64,000 bases of DNA from DASVCN01 sp040905665 (GTDB lineage Bacteria > Deinococcota > Deinococci > Deinococcales > Trueperaceae). The stretch's first letter is position 1. Every line of letters starts with the position of its first letter. The stretch lies in contig JBBDRD010000027.1 of assembly GCA_040905665.1 (NCBI GenBank), positions 1 through 64,000 on the forward strand, written 5' to 3'. The translations under genes and the position numbers were made by a program. The notes below the pieces were generated by a model. The model was given only the letters and a program-made list of their open reading frames with translations. It searched no databases and had not been told where the DNA came from. Positions 25,853-33,629 of the stretch are shown one piece after another.

Positions 25853-26803
25853 TTGAACCCGATTGATCGTTACCGCGGTTCCCTTCTCGGCTTGGCTGTT
25901 GGCGATGCTCTGGGAACGACATTGGAGTTCCGCCGGCCAGGGTCGTTCCAGCCGATTGGTGACATGGTCGGAGGTGGGCCGTTCCGACTTCGACCTGGAC
26001 AGTGGACCGACGATACGAGCATGGCCCTGTGCCTGGCCGAGAGTCTCGTCGAGCAAAACGATTTCGACCCGAAGGACCAGATGGAGCGCTACGTCCGGTG
26101 GTGGCGTGACGGCGTCTGGAGCAGTACCGGAACCTGCTTCGACATAGGAAACACTACTAGCGGTGCCCTGCGCCGCTTCGAGAGCTCGGGAGATCCATAC
26201 TCTGGGTCTACCAATCCTGATAGCGCCGGCAACGGTTCCCTCATGCGTCTAGCGCCCGTCCCACTCGCCTTCGCCTCTGATCCAGCCAAGGCGATCGAGT
26301 TGGCCAGCGAAAGTTCGCGCACCACTCATGGCGCGCGGACATGCGTCGACGCTTGTCGCTACTTCGCGGCACTACTGATTGGTGCACAGGAGGGCAGGCC
26401 GCGAGAGATGCTTCTCTCGCCGCGATTTACGCCGGTTAGCGGACTGTGGGACCAGGCGCCACTCGCTTCAAAGATCGATGAGGTGGCGGCGGGTTCCTTC
26501 CTGAGACGGGAGCCGCCGGAGATCGTCGGTTCCGGCTACGTGGTCAAGTCACTGGAGGCCGCGCTCTGGGCATTCGCCAAGAGCGAGTCGTTCGAGCAGG
26601 GCGCACTTCTGGCGGTCAACCTGGGTGATGATGCCGACACGACTGGGGCGATCTACGGTCAGATCGCCGGCGCCTACTACGGAGTCGACGGGATACCCGA
26701 AAGTTGGCTCGAACCGTTAGCGATGCGGGAGGAGATCGAGGGCCTGGCCGACCGGCTCGTGCGAATGTCTGCTCGGAATCAGACCGAAGGCAGGTTGTCG
26801 TGA
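25853..26803 (+). CDS. ADP-ribosylglycohydrolase (DraG family)
   Basis: A 316-residue DraG-type hydrolase that should remove ADP-ribose from proteins, nucleic acids or small molecules using two Mg ions. Family motifs are in order: G-S-L-L-G-L-A-V-G-D-A-L-G, then W-T-D-D-T-S-M (first metal-binding acidic pair), then G-N-G-S-L-M-R-L-A-P, then N-L-G-D-D-A-D-T-T-G (second acidic pair). The TTG start is set by the N-terminal M-N-P-I-D-R-Y-R-G typical of the family. The stop overlaps the next start by 4 bases (GTGA). It stands at the head of an accessory block that also has a macro domain, suggesting ADP-ribose signalling or toxin reversal. No nitrogenase genes are present, so a role in nitrogenase control is unlikely. 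Confidence 0.9.
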   Translation: MNPIDRYRGSLLGLAVGDALGTTLEFRRPGSFQPIGDMVGGGPFRLRPGQWTDDTSMALCLAESLVEQNDFDPKDQMERYVRWWRDGVWSSTGTCFDIGNTTSGALRRFESSGDPYSGSTNPDSAGNGSLMRLAPVPLAFASDPAKAIELASESSRTTHGARTCVDACRYFAALLIGAQEGRPREMLLSPRFTPVSGLWDQAPLASKIDEVAAGSFLRREPPEIVGSGYVVKSLEAALWAFAKSESFEQGALLAVNLGDDADTTGAIYGQIAGAYYGVDGIPESWLEPLAMREEIEGLADRLVRMSARNQTEGRLS

Positions 26804-27576
26804 AAGTCGTGTTCCCTCACGCCGCGAGGCAAGATGTCTCGTACGTGCAGTTCGTTGCGGCGTGGAAAGTACTCGGCGACATGATGGGACCGTCTCGAGG
26901 CGACTGGCGGGAGGCTGCCGTGCCTAGGCACAACCGGGCGGTGAGCTTCGAGCGGCAGCTTGCCGAGGGCCTGCACTACAACCTCGATGTTCTCTGCCGA
27001 CTCTTGGTGACCCCTTCATATCGGAACACGATGCACGCGACGAACGTGTTCCTTGGTGCTAATCCGAATCTGGTGGAGCCGGGCGGAAAGGTGTTGCACA
27101 ACGGCCGACTTGTAAATGCTGTGCGCCTCAGACGTGGTGAACGAAGCGCAGTCGCCCACTGGGAGCAACTGACCGCGCGACAGCAGGAAGAGCTGGAAGC
27201 CGAAGCACGGTTGCTGGTCGGAAAGCTGCCGCAGGTGCGTAAGAAATCTGTTGCAGTGCCGGCTCGAGTGAACCGGTCAGTGCGAATAACCGACTCCGAC
27301 TTCGACAATCTGCTGCGGCGAGCGCGCCGGAGCCATACGAAGATATTGCCAGCCAGTGCCGACAACGAGTTGCGAGAACGATACCTGAGGGCGTTGATCT
27401 CATCGATTCAGGAAGAGGAGTTCCAGCCGAAGTGGAGGCGCAAAGCCTTCGGGGAAGCTGTGCGAGGGTGGCCGCAGCGTCTGCAGTCCTACTTCTGGCC
27501 CACTCCCCGTGTCGGCTACTCGGAAACGGCTGAGATCTGGAGTCGGATTCACCGATTCTGCCCGGCCATTGAGTGA
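26800..27576 (+). CDS. uncharacterised protein coupled to ADP-ribosylglycohydrolase
   Basis: A 258-residue protein of unknown function. The frame is open further upstream, but GTG 26,800 overlaps the hydrolase stop and gives the natural N-terminus V-K-V-V-F-P-H. It is basic (many R and K), with a helical C-terminus and no membrane segment. A segment near residues 55-75 (A-E-G-L-H-Y-N-L-D-V-L-C-R-L-L) looks like a buried helix. Nucleic-acid binding would fit the charge. It overlaps the following gene by 8 bases, so three products (hydrolase, this, next) are probably made together. Confidence 0.68.
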   Translation: MKVVFPHAARQDVSYVQFVAAWKVLGDMMGPSRGDWREAAVPRHNRAVSFERQLAEGLHYNLDVLCRLLVTPSYRNTMHATNVFLGANPNLVEPGGKVLHNGRLVNAVRLRRGERSAVAHWEQLTARQQEELEAEARLLVGKLPQVRKKSVAVPARVNRSVRITDSDFDNLLRRARRSHTKILPASADNELRERYLRALISSIQEEEFQPKWRRKAFGEAVRGWPQRLQSYFWPTPRVGYSETAEIWSRIHRFCPAIE

Positions 27577-28159
27577 AAGACTCGAGTCCGGACAGGTTTG
27601 GAGCGACCGCGAATGGTGCGAGGCGCTCGAGCTCGCCGAAAAGATCCTCCGGTGGGGACGGGTTCCACAGCGGAATTACGACGCCTGTACTGTCGAGGCC
27701 GTCTTCCAATGCGCACTCACTGGCAATCTCCTCGACGATGCCCGCATGAACAGTGGCTGGACGAAGGTCGCCGCCTTTGCGACTGCACATCGGGAGGACG
27801 ACAACGAACTCTACCCACACACCATCTGGGACAGCCGCGTATCTACCTCGGTTGTTTCGCGTCTCGACGACTTGTTGGCGGCGGATGGTGTCGATGACCC
27901 GAGGGAGTTGTTTCCAGGGGTTGGCATCGTTCCTGGGCGAGGGGGAAGGCGCGAAAGGCTCGAACTAGAGTTGCGGTGGCCGAACGTCTACCGTCGCTGG
28001 AGCGGGCACTTCGCAGGCAGCGCCCTGGTGAAGGAGCTGCGCGACTTGTTGAACGAGGGCGAGGTGCCCCATGCCGACGCCCGATGGGCGCGAAACCGAG
28101 TGGACGGTAATGGGCGTTGGCAACGTACTTTTCATGGACGGTTACTAGCTGCTGGGTGA
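27569..28159 (+). CDS. uncharacterised protein, possibly OGG-fold (helix-hairpin-helix glycosylase-like)
   Basis: A 196-residue protein using TTG at 27,569, inside the end of the previous gene. It contains S-G-W-T-K-V-A-A-F-A followed by I-W-D-S-R-V-S-T-S-V. This recalls the 'W-T-K ... A-F ... Y-D-x-R-V' signature of a bacterial OGG-fold family related to 8-oxoguanine glycosylase. The first part is helical. No catalytic lysine/aspartate pair could be placed with confidence. Coupling to an ADP-ribosylglycohydrolase is unusual for a repair glycosylase. The fold assignment is tentative. Confidence 0.6.
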   Translation: MSERLESGQVWSDREWCEALELAEKILRWGRVPQRNYDACTVEAVFQCALTGNLLDDARMNSGWTKVAAFATAHREDDNELYPHTIWDSRVSTSVVSRLDDLLAADGVDDPRELFPGVGIVPGRGGRRERLELELRWPNVYRRWSGHFAGSALVKELRDLLNEGEVPHADARWARNRVDGNGRWQRTFHGRLLAAG

Positions 28160-28293
28160 CGCAGCTCTTACCAAGAGGCGCAAACTGATGACACTGGGTA
28201 CGACGCTAGCTGTCGCGGCTACCTCCTAGATTGCTGGTAGGCAGTCATCGGAACTGGTTCACGTCCACTTTTCTCTCTCCCTAGGAGGACCAG

Positions 28294-28428
28294 ATGCCCA
28301 AAGCTCAGAACGAGACCATCCAAGTTGACTTCGTCCCACACGACGTCTTGACCCTACCCGGACGGCTCGGGGTGATCCACGGTGTCCACGCCGACTCCGA
28401 CGAAGACCTGACTCCCGAAGAGGTATAG
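28294..28428 (+). CDS. N-terminal piece of a phosphatase-like/YbjN protein, closed by amber codon
   Basis: A 44-codon frame with an excellent ribosome site (TAGGAGGAC, 28,282-28,290). It ends in TAG at 28,426-28,428, and the same frame continues directly into the next open frame. The segment has L-P-G-R-L-G-V-I-H-G-V near residue 21, which resembles the start of the dual-specificity phosphatase-like family found near ADP-ribosylglycohydrolases. It is therefore best seen as the first part of one gene with 28,432-29,286. The downstream part lacks its own good ribosome site. Confidence 0.55.
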   Translation: MPKAQNETIQVDFVPHDVLTLPGRLGVIHGVHADSDEDLTPEEV

Positions 28429-28431
28429 ACG

Positions 28432-29286
28432 TTGCGGGAGGAGTTCTTCGTTGACACGCTCGTACTCCTCGATGCCGATGATGAAGGGGTGGAAGAGGTC
28501 AAGCGGTCGACCGACGAACTCACCATCATGCTATGGAATGTGTCGGTCGGTGCCGACGCCGCTTCGAAGCCGTTCGACCAGTCGGAACTGAAGTCGGCCG
28601 TCGATGACCTCCGCGAGCATCTGGAGAACGGGCTGACCGTAGTCGTAAGCAACTGTCCTGCGTCGATCGAAGCGCATCTCTTCACCGCCTGCCTGCTGGT
28701 TGGCACCGGTGTGGAACCGGAGATGGCGGCCTCGTGCGCCGGCCTCGATCCAGAAGAGGACGAGAGCGAGTACGAGATGCTTCTGGAGTTCGCTGCGGGA
28801 TCGGATTCAGAACCTACGACTCTTCTGGAGCGTTGCAAGGCGCACTTCATTAGTCGCGGGAAGCGATATCACCGCTTCCAGGACAAGCCGCTGTTGGAGA
28901 TCTTCTTGGGCGGTCGCTCGGGAACGTTCGCCTGCTACGTCTCAACCTACGAAGACACCCAGCAGGTGGTTGCCGTCGCTTGTGCACCGATCAGGATCCC
29001 GGCAGATCGCCGCGCCGAGGTCTGCGAATATGCCTGCCGAGTCAACTTCAACTGGCGCATTGGATGCCTGGAGATGGACATGTCGGATGGCGAAGTGCAT
29101 TTCAGAGCAGGCATCGACGTGGAGGGCGGTGAGTTGACCGAAACGATGATGAAGAACTTGATGGCATCAGCGTTCTGCGGAATGGACCGCCATCTCCCCC
29201 CGCTGCTCTCCGTCGCGTACGGGGGAAGTCGGCCGAGGAGGCACTGGAAGCACTCCACGATAAGTGAACGTTGGCAGATCCGCTAG
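28432..29286 (+). CDS. degenerate dual-specificity-phosphatase-like N-terminus fused to YbjN domain
   Basis: 284 codons from TTG 28,432. Residues 1-105 continue the phosphatase-like fold (R-E-E-F-F-V-D-T-L-V, later V-V-V-S-N-C-P-A-S-I-E-A-H). The cysteine loop lacks the arginine of the C-x5-R signature, so phosphatase activity is doubtful. Residues about 150-265 match YbjN (PF10722): L-E-I-F-L-G-G-R-S-G, then R-A-E-V-C-E-Y, then F-R-A-G-I-D-V-E-G-G-E-L-T. YbjN-type domains resemble type III secretion chaperones and bind partner proteins. The natural start is probably ATG 28,294 with the amber codon read through, mutated, or mis-sequenced. It lies between the ADP-ribosylglycohydrolase group and the vWA-macro operon. 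Confidence 0.65.
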   Translation: MREEFFVDTLVLLDADDEGVEEVKRSTDELTIMLWNVSVGADAASKPFDQSELKSAVDDLREHLENGLTVVVSNCPASIEAHLFTACLLVGTGVEPEMAASCAGLDPEEDESEYEMLLEFAAGSDSEPTTLLERCKAHFISRGKRYHRFQDKPLLEIFLGGRSGTFACYVSTYEDTQQVVAVACAPIRIPADRRAEVCEYACRVNFNWRIGCLEMDMSDGEVHFRAGIDVEGGELTETMMKNLMASAFCGMDRHLPPLLSVAYGGSRPRRHWKHSTISERWQIR

Positions 29287-29348
29287 CAGGATTGCCGGGC
29301 CATGCCCAACAGCAACATCCCGATCACCGAAGATGGCAACGGTACTCG

Positions 29349-29376
29349 TTGACATTGACAATAATTGCTGTAACGT
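29349..29376 (+). promoter_or_regulatory. sigma-70-type promoter of the MerR-vWA-macro operon
   Basis: TTGACA (29,349-29,354), a 16-base spacer, then TAACGT (29,371-29,376). The predicted transcript would start about 8 bases before ATG 29,391, so the message would be nearly leaderless. A second TTGACA directly follows the first (29,355-29,360). The tandem may also serve as a recognition site for the MerR product itself. Confidence 0.6.
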
Positions 29377-29390
29377 CTAGTCTGGGTTCG

Positions 29391-30041
29391 ATGCAAAGCC
29401 TGAACGATCTCGCTGCTTCGCGGCCGACCTTCGATCTCGAGGGATTCGTTCGCGAAGCCAATCAGTTGCTGCCCGAGTTCTTGCCCGACGACCCCGTCGA
29501 TGCGCGCGTGAAAGGGGAGGTCAACGGAAGGTTGGTGCGCCACTACACCTCCTCGGGCCTGCTCGAACCGCCCCTCAAGGAGGGGCGTGAGGCGCGCTAC
29601 ACCGTCGATCATCTGCTCCAGCTCCTGGCTCTCCGCAGATTGTTGGCAGACGGCGTTTCCGCAGCGGCGATAGGCCAATCGCTTCGGCAGAAGGACCGTT
29701 ACGAGCTGTCGGCGATCATCGAGGGAGGCGCCAAGCTCGATTTCGCTCCAGCGACCGATCATCGCTCCGCCGCTCTCTCGTTCATCGAAGAGATTCGGCA
29801 GAGGAGCAGCGAAGGGCCCGCACTCTCGGTTCCGCCTCCAACCCCGAAAGGTGAACCTCGGCCTTCGACCCCTGCCGCCACCCCGACAGGCAACAGCTGG
29901 GAGCGCTACCAGCTGCTCGACGGCGTCGAACTCCACGTGCGAAGCGACGTGAAGGTACCCGCCAAGCCCGAGGCGCAGCGGCGCCTCCTCGACCACATCA
30001 CCAGGCTGATCATCCAGATCGGCCAGAGGAGGATGAGATGA
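29391..30041 (+). CDS. MerR-family transcriptional regulator
   Basis: A 216-residue regulator. Residues about 40-110 hold a MerR-type winged helix: R-L-V-R-H-Y-T-S-S-G-L-L-E-P-P, then R-Y-T-V-D-H-L-L-Q-L-L-A-L-R-R-L-L. The C-terminal half is proline-rich and then helical, with no metal-binding cysteines, so it is not a metal sensor. ATG 29,391 is preferred over an upstream in-frame start because the promoter lies only 15 bases away. The stop overlaps the vWA gene start by 4 bases (ATGA). Autoregulation of the operon is likely from this layout. Confidence 0.8.
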   Translation: MQSLNDLAASRPTFDLEGFVREANQLLPEFLPDDPVDARVKGEVNGRLVRHYTSSGLLEPPLKEGREARYTVDHLLQLLALRRLLADGVSAAAIGQSLRQKDRYELSAIIEGGAKLDFAPATDHRSAALSFIEEIRQRSSEGPALSVPPPTPKGEPRPSTPAATPTGNSWERYQLLDGVELHVRSDVKVPAKPEAQRRLLDHITRLIIQIGQRRMR

Positions 30042-31915
30042 GCAGCAAGTCCACCATGAACTCCACCGACAAGCAGCAAGCTCGAGTGAATGTCGAGCTC
30101 CGTCCCCTCAAATCCGCAGTCTCATCGGCAGGCGGCGAGATGCCGGTGATGCTCCGGATCGCACCCGAGGCGCCGGACCGCGATTCTGACCGCCCTGGGA
30201 TCAACCTCGCCCTGGTGCTCGACCGGTCGAGGTCGATGGGCGGCGCTCCACTGGAGCAGGCGAAGGCGGGAGCCCGGGCAGCCGTCGAACTGTTGTCGGC
30301 AGAAGATCGAGTGTCTGTCGTGACCTACGACGACCAGATCGACGTCGTTGTCCCAAATATGCCGGCGGCTGACAAGCCGCGGATCCTGGACGCGATCCGT
30401 AGCATTCGGATCGGCGGAACCACCGCTCTGCACGCCGGCTAGCTGGAGGGAGCCGCGCAGGCGAGCCAGAACCTCGACCCTTCCGCCCTCAACCGCGTGG
30501 TCCTGCTGACCGACGGCCTCGCCAATCGCGGCGAAACAGACCTCGACACCATCTGCAGCGATGTGGCCGGCGTCAAGGCTCATGGTGTCACGACCAGCAG
30601 CCTGGGCCTGGGCCGGCAGTTCAACGAAGACCTGCTCGAGGGCATGGCGCATGCCGGGGGCGGCAACTACTACCTGGCGGAATCCGCAGAGCAGCTCCGT
30701 AGCATCTTCGCGGCCGAACTCCACGGCCTCTCGGCGACGGTCGGGCGTCAGGCGCGGCTTTCGTTCGGGCCGAAGGCTCCCGGGGCGGAAGTGACCGAGG
30801 TGCTCAACGACCTGCCGGACGAGGACGGCCAGCTCATACTTCCCGACCTCATCGCGGGGCTGCCACTGGAGATCGGCGCAGTCCTACGCATCCCCCCGAT
30901 GCCCGAAGGCGAGGCGAAAATGGGCTCGGTGAGTCTTGCTTGGCAGAATCCGGAAGGGGAAGACTTCGAACTCTCCCTGCCACTGCGCTTCGACGTCGTA
31001 TCGCCCGATGCGTTCGGCGAACTGCCTGAGGATCCCGAGGTCGCTTCATTGATCGCCGAGTTGAGGGCAGCCCGTATGAAGCGCGAAGCCACCGTCGCGC
31101 TCGACCGCGGCGACCGCATTGCCGCGAACAGCATCCTCGCCCACGCCCGTGAGGACCTGAGCTCGGCCCCGCAGACCGACCGGATCCGATCCGAACTCGA
31201 GGAACTGGGCCAACTAGACTCGGCAATGAGCCAAATGGACGACGTGCTGGCGCGCAAGCGGATGAAGTCGCAGGTCTACCGCAAGAGCCGCAGCTTCTAC
31301 CATGAGCGGCTGGAGCCACAGCCCGAGCAGTCCCGCAGCAGTGGCCCGGAGGTCACCAAGGTGCCACGGTCCGATGGCACTGTCGGTGTCCTCGAGCTCA
31401 CGCTCGGCGACATCACCGGTGAACGGGTCGACGCCATCTTCAATCCCACCAACACCGGGCTCTTCGGTACCGGCCGTTCCGTCGACGGGGCGGTACACGG
31501 GAAGGGCGGGATCGAACTCACCCGCGCCTGCCGTCAGATCGGGCGAGTCGAGATCGGCAAGGCCGTGGTGACGCCGGGATTCCAGTTGCCGGCCCAGTAC
31601 GTCATCCACACGGCGGTCCCCGAGTGGCGAGGCAGCCCCAAGGACTCCGGATTGCTTGCCGCCTGCTACCGCTCCTCGCTCGACCTGGCCGGCCGCATGA
31701 ACTTCGCCTCCATCGCCGTCCCGGCCATGGGGACCGGCACCAACGGCTTCCCTCTGCCGGTCTCTGCCGAGGTCGCGCTCACCGAGCTGCTTCGTCACCT
31801 GCGGGCGTCCGGCGCGCCGGAGTCGATCCGGGTGGTCTTGTTCGACGAGCAGGCGTTGGAGGCTTATCGCAGCGTTCTGGCCGGGCTGGGCCGGGCTGCG
31901 TGGGTGAGCTGCTAG
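30038..31915 (+). pseudogene. von Willebrand A - macro domain fusion interrupted by in-frame TAG
   Basis: A continuous frame of about 625 codons with one amber codon at 30,440-30,442. Upstream of it lies the vWA domain start: a MIDAS motif D-R-S-R-S-M-G (the usual D-x-S-x-S), then V-T-Y-D-D and G-G-T-T-A-L-H-A-G. After the stop the same domain continues without loss (L-E-G-A-A-Q ... L-L-T-D-G-L-A-N). In many vWA proteins a tryptophan stands at the interrupted position, and TGG to TAG is one base change. No other damage is visible over 1.9 kb, so the stop is recent, recoded or a sequencing error. The C-terminal 175 residues are a macro domain. It overlaps the MerR gene start-to-stop. Confidence 0.75.
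30497..31915 (+). CDS. vWA C-terminal part plus macro domain (ADP-ribose binding)
   Basis: The part of the vWA-macro protein after the amber codon that could be translated from GTG 30,497, 472 residues. It begins V-V-L-L-T-D-G-L-A-N-R-G, the second vWA strand with its metal-site aspartate. A beta-rich region and a helical linker (about 180-290) follow, then a macro domain: L-T-L-G-D-I-T-G-E-R-V-D-A-I-F-N-P-T-N, later A-V-P-A-M-G-T-G and V-V-L-F. Macro domains bind or hydrolyse ADP-ribose derivatives. Linking vWA (Mg-dependent protein binding) to a macro domain near a DraG hydrolase suggests an ADP-ribose-regulated scaffold. The last 16 bases overlap the peptidase gene. Confidence 0.7.
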   Translation: MVLLTDGLANRGETDLDTICSDVAGVKAHGVTTSSLGLGRQFNEDLLEGMAHAGGGNYYLAESAEQLRSIFAAELHGLSATVGRQARLSFGPKAPGAEVTEVLNDLPDEDGQLILPDLIAGLPLEIGAVLRIPPMPEGEAKMGSVSLAWQNPEGEDFELSLPLRFDVVSPDAFGELPEDPEVASLIAELRAARMKREATVALDRGDRIAANSILAHAREDLSSAPQTDRIRSELEELGQLDSAMSQMDDVLARKRMKSQVYRKSRSFYHERLEPQPEQSRSSGPEVTKVPRSDGTVGVLELTLGDITGERVDAIFNPTNTGLFGTGRSVDGAVHGKGGIELTRACRQIGRVEIGKAVVTPGFQLPAQYVIHTAVPEWRGSPKDSGLLAACYRSSLDLAGRMNFASIAVPAMGTGTNGFPLPVSAEVALTELLRHLRASGAPESIRVVLFDEQALEAYRSVLAGLGRAAWVSC

Positions 31916-32682
31916 ACCGACTCATCGATGACGAAACTCGGCTGGCGACGGACGAAGGTCAGCGTGTCGGGACGGAGGGCCACGAGCGAGCGCGGAGTTA
32001 CCTCGAGGAACGTCTCGAGCGGTTGGGACTGGAGCGGTACGACGGCGAGTCGTTCGCCCTCGAGTACCAGTCGGAGGGGGGGGAGTTCGCGAATCTGATA
32101 GGCGTCGTCCCGGGAGAGGAGCGGGAGTTGCCCCCGCTCCTCCTTGGCGCCCACTACGACACCTATGGAGAACTGCCGGGAGCGGATGACAACGCTGCCG
32201 CCGTCGCCATCGTCCTGGCTGTCGCCGAACGCCTGCTTGCAGCCCCCGCCCGGCCGGACGTGGTGATCGCGTTCTTCGATGCCGAGGAGCCGCCGTACTA
32301 CCACACGTCGAGCATGACCTCTACCCGCTTCTATCGTGATCAGTTGAAGGGAGAAGTCCGGGCCGCGCTGATCCTCGACCTGGTTGGCCACAACGTTCCT
32401 CTGCCAGGCCTGAAAGACCTGCTCTTCATCACCGGCATGGAAAGCTCTCCCTGCCTCGAGCCTCCCGTGGGAGACGCCGCCGAGACCGCCGAGGTACGGC
32501 TCGTCACCGCCCTCAATAAATACGTAGGAGACGTGAGCGACCACCACGCCTTCCGGCTGGGCGGTACGCCCTACCTATTCTTCAGCTGCGGCCGCTGGGA
32601 GCACTACCACATGCCCACCGACACACCTGAGGTGCTCAACTACCGAAAGATGGAGTCAATCGTTAAGCTCTTGACAGGCTGA
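31900..32682 (+). CDS. M28-family metallopeptidase (aminopeptidase-like)
   Basis: A 260-residue zinc peptidase-like protein. M28 signatures are in order: G-T-E-G-H near the start, G-A-H-Y-D-T (first zinc His/Asp), G-A-D-D-N-A-A-A-V-A (bridging Asp), F-F-D-A-E-E-P (catalytic Glu and zinc Glu), L-D-L-V-G-H and the final zinc His in Y-H-M-P-T-D-T. All expected ligands appear present. No signal peptide is visible, so it should act in the cytoplasm. GTG 31,900 is chosen because it overlaps the end of the vWA-macro gene. Glutaminyl-cyclase-like activity is also possible within this fold. The longer upstream open frame is antisense-style noise. Confidence 0.85.
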   Translation: MGELLDRLIDDETRLATDEGQRVGTEGHERARSYLEERLERLGLERYDGESFALEYQSEGGEFANLIGVVPGEERELPPLLLGAHYDTYGELPGADDNAAAVAIVLAVAERLLAAPARPDVVIAFFDAEEPPYYHTSSMTSTRFYRDQLKGEVRAALILDLVGHNVPLPGLKDLLFITGMESSPCLEPPVGDAAETAEVRLVTALNKYVGDVSDHHAFRLGGTPYLFFSCGRWEHYHMPTDTPEVLNYRKMESIVKLLTG

Positions 32683-33060
32683 TCCCCAAGCTGGACGAGT
32701 CCGGACCGTGCGTGTGGGAGGAGTACGACACCACAGCCACCGATCTGGAGCTGATGCGGGAAAGCCTGGGACCGACGGCGGAGCGTGTGGGGGTAAGCCT
32801 CGACATTCGGAAGGACATCGAGAGGTTCGTGGTGGTTTTCAGTCGGTTGTTGGGGAACTAGATCAGGGCTAGTTTCGTCGACCACATGTAATCGTTTTCT
32901 TTTTCTTTCGACCCGTCTTGGGCACCTGTCGATCCCGTCGAAACAATAGCGACACTAGGTGTCGCAACCGCTACCTACACTGCACTTCCTGTCTCCATCG
33001 CAGGTCTTGCCTATGGTGAAAGCCGGCATAGTCGTGTCTTCGTAGAAGGGTTTGGGATTC
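32683..33060. other. intergenic region with a perfect inverted repeat
   Basis: 378 bases. A frame ending in TAG at 32,861 could encode about 60 residues but lacks a start codon near its beginning and is not called. A T-rich stretch lies near 32,890. A perfect inverted repeat GCGACAC-TAG-GTGTCGC sits at 32,949-32,965, about 95 bases before the next start. It could be an operator or a short hairpin. Confidence 0.45.
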
Positions 33061-33600
33061 GTGGCCGTACTGATCGAACAACTCAACCTCATCGTCCGAG
33101 TTCGAACGCTGCTGAGGAAGTACCCGGGCGGGCTCATCCAATACCGCCTCGACACTCTGAAGTTCGGCTTCTGCTCTGATGGCTTGATTGCGCGCGTCGG
33201 TTCAGGTTCCCGTTCCCAAGTCGAGACATTGCTCGAGTCGCTTAAAGGAATGGGCTTCGTCTGGGCGGACGAGTTCGGTTACCCCGATGTCGCTATCGTC
33301 GACGAGCACCACGGGTTCGATGTGGGCTGCTTCTGGCTGGAAACCGGCCGACGCCCCGAGGGTCTCAGCTACGCCTTCCTGCCGAAGACCGACCCAACCG
33401 CCTGCATCGCCGTCCCGTCGCGATGGACGCTGGAACGCCGGGAAGAGGAACAGAGCGGCACAGCCGCGGCCGAACCTGCAGCGCAGTTGTTGTTCCTGCG
33501 CAGGGACGGTGCCGCGAACGTCTTCCTGAACAGGCGAACCGGCCAGCAGGTGCGTATCCCGATGCGAAGTGATGGCGCCTGCGAACGACTCCTCAACTAG
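33061..33600 (+). CDS. paralogue B of a 179-residue uncharacterised family
   Basis: The second copy of the family found at 25,101-25,640: same length, same direction, same first residues V-A-V and same last residues L-N. The two differ through most of the middle, so the duplication is old or the copies came separately. AGAAGGG lies 10 bases before the GTG used here; TTG nine bases upstream is the alternative. Composition shows an A-A-A-E-P-A-A linker (about residue 137) before a conserved C-terminal strand pair. Function unknown. The two copies bracket the ADP-ribose-related block. Confidence 0.75.
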   Translation: MAVLIEQLNLIVRVRTLLRKYPGGLIQYRLDTLKFGFCSDGLIARVGSGSRSQVETLLESLKGMGFVWADEFGYPDVAIVDEHHGFDVGCFWLETGRRPEGLSYAFLPKTDPTACIAVPSRWTLERREEEQSGTAAAEPAAQLLFLRRDGAANVFLNRRTGQQVRIPMRSDGACERLLN

Positions 33601-33629
33601 GTGAGGAACGCGGGACGCTACCGCCGCCC

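Noticed and set aside
30440..30442. Genome-wide reassignment of TAG to an amino acid
   Set aside because: Many intact genes in the window end at TAG (for example at 1,533-1,535, 9,148-9,150 and 33,598-33,600), so TAG works as a normal stop.
32676..32861. About 60-codon frame after the M28 peptidase
   Set aside because: Protein-like towards its end but has no start codon near its beginning and no family match; may be a remnant.
32955..33155. Leftward small cysteine-containing frame overlapping the start of paralogue B
   Set aside because: Antisense to a better-supported gene; the equivalent place before paralogue A holds an unrelated frame.
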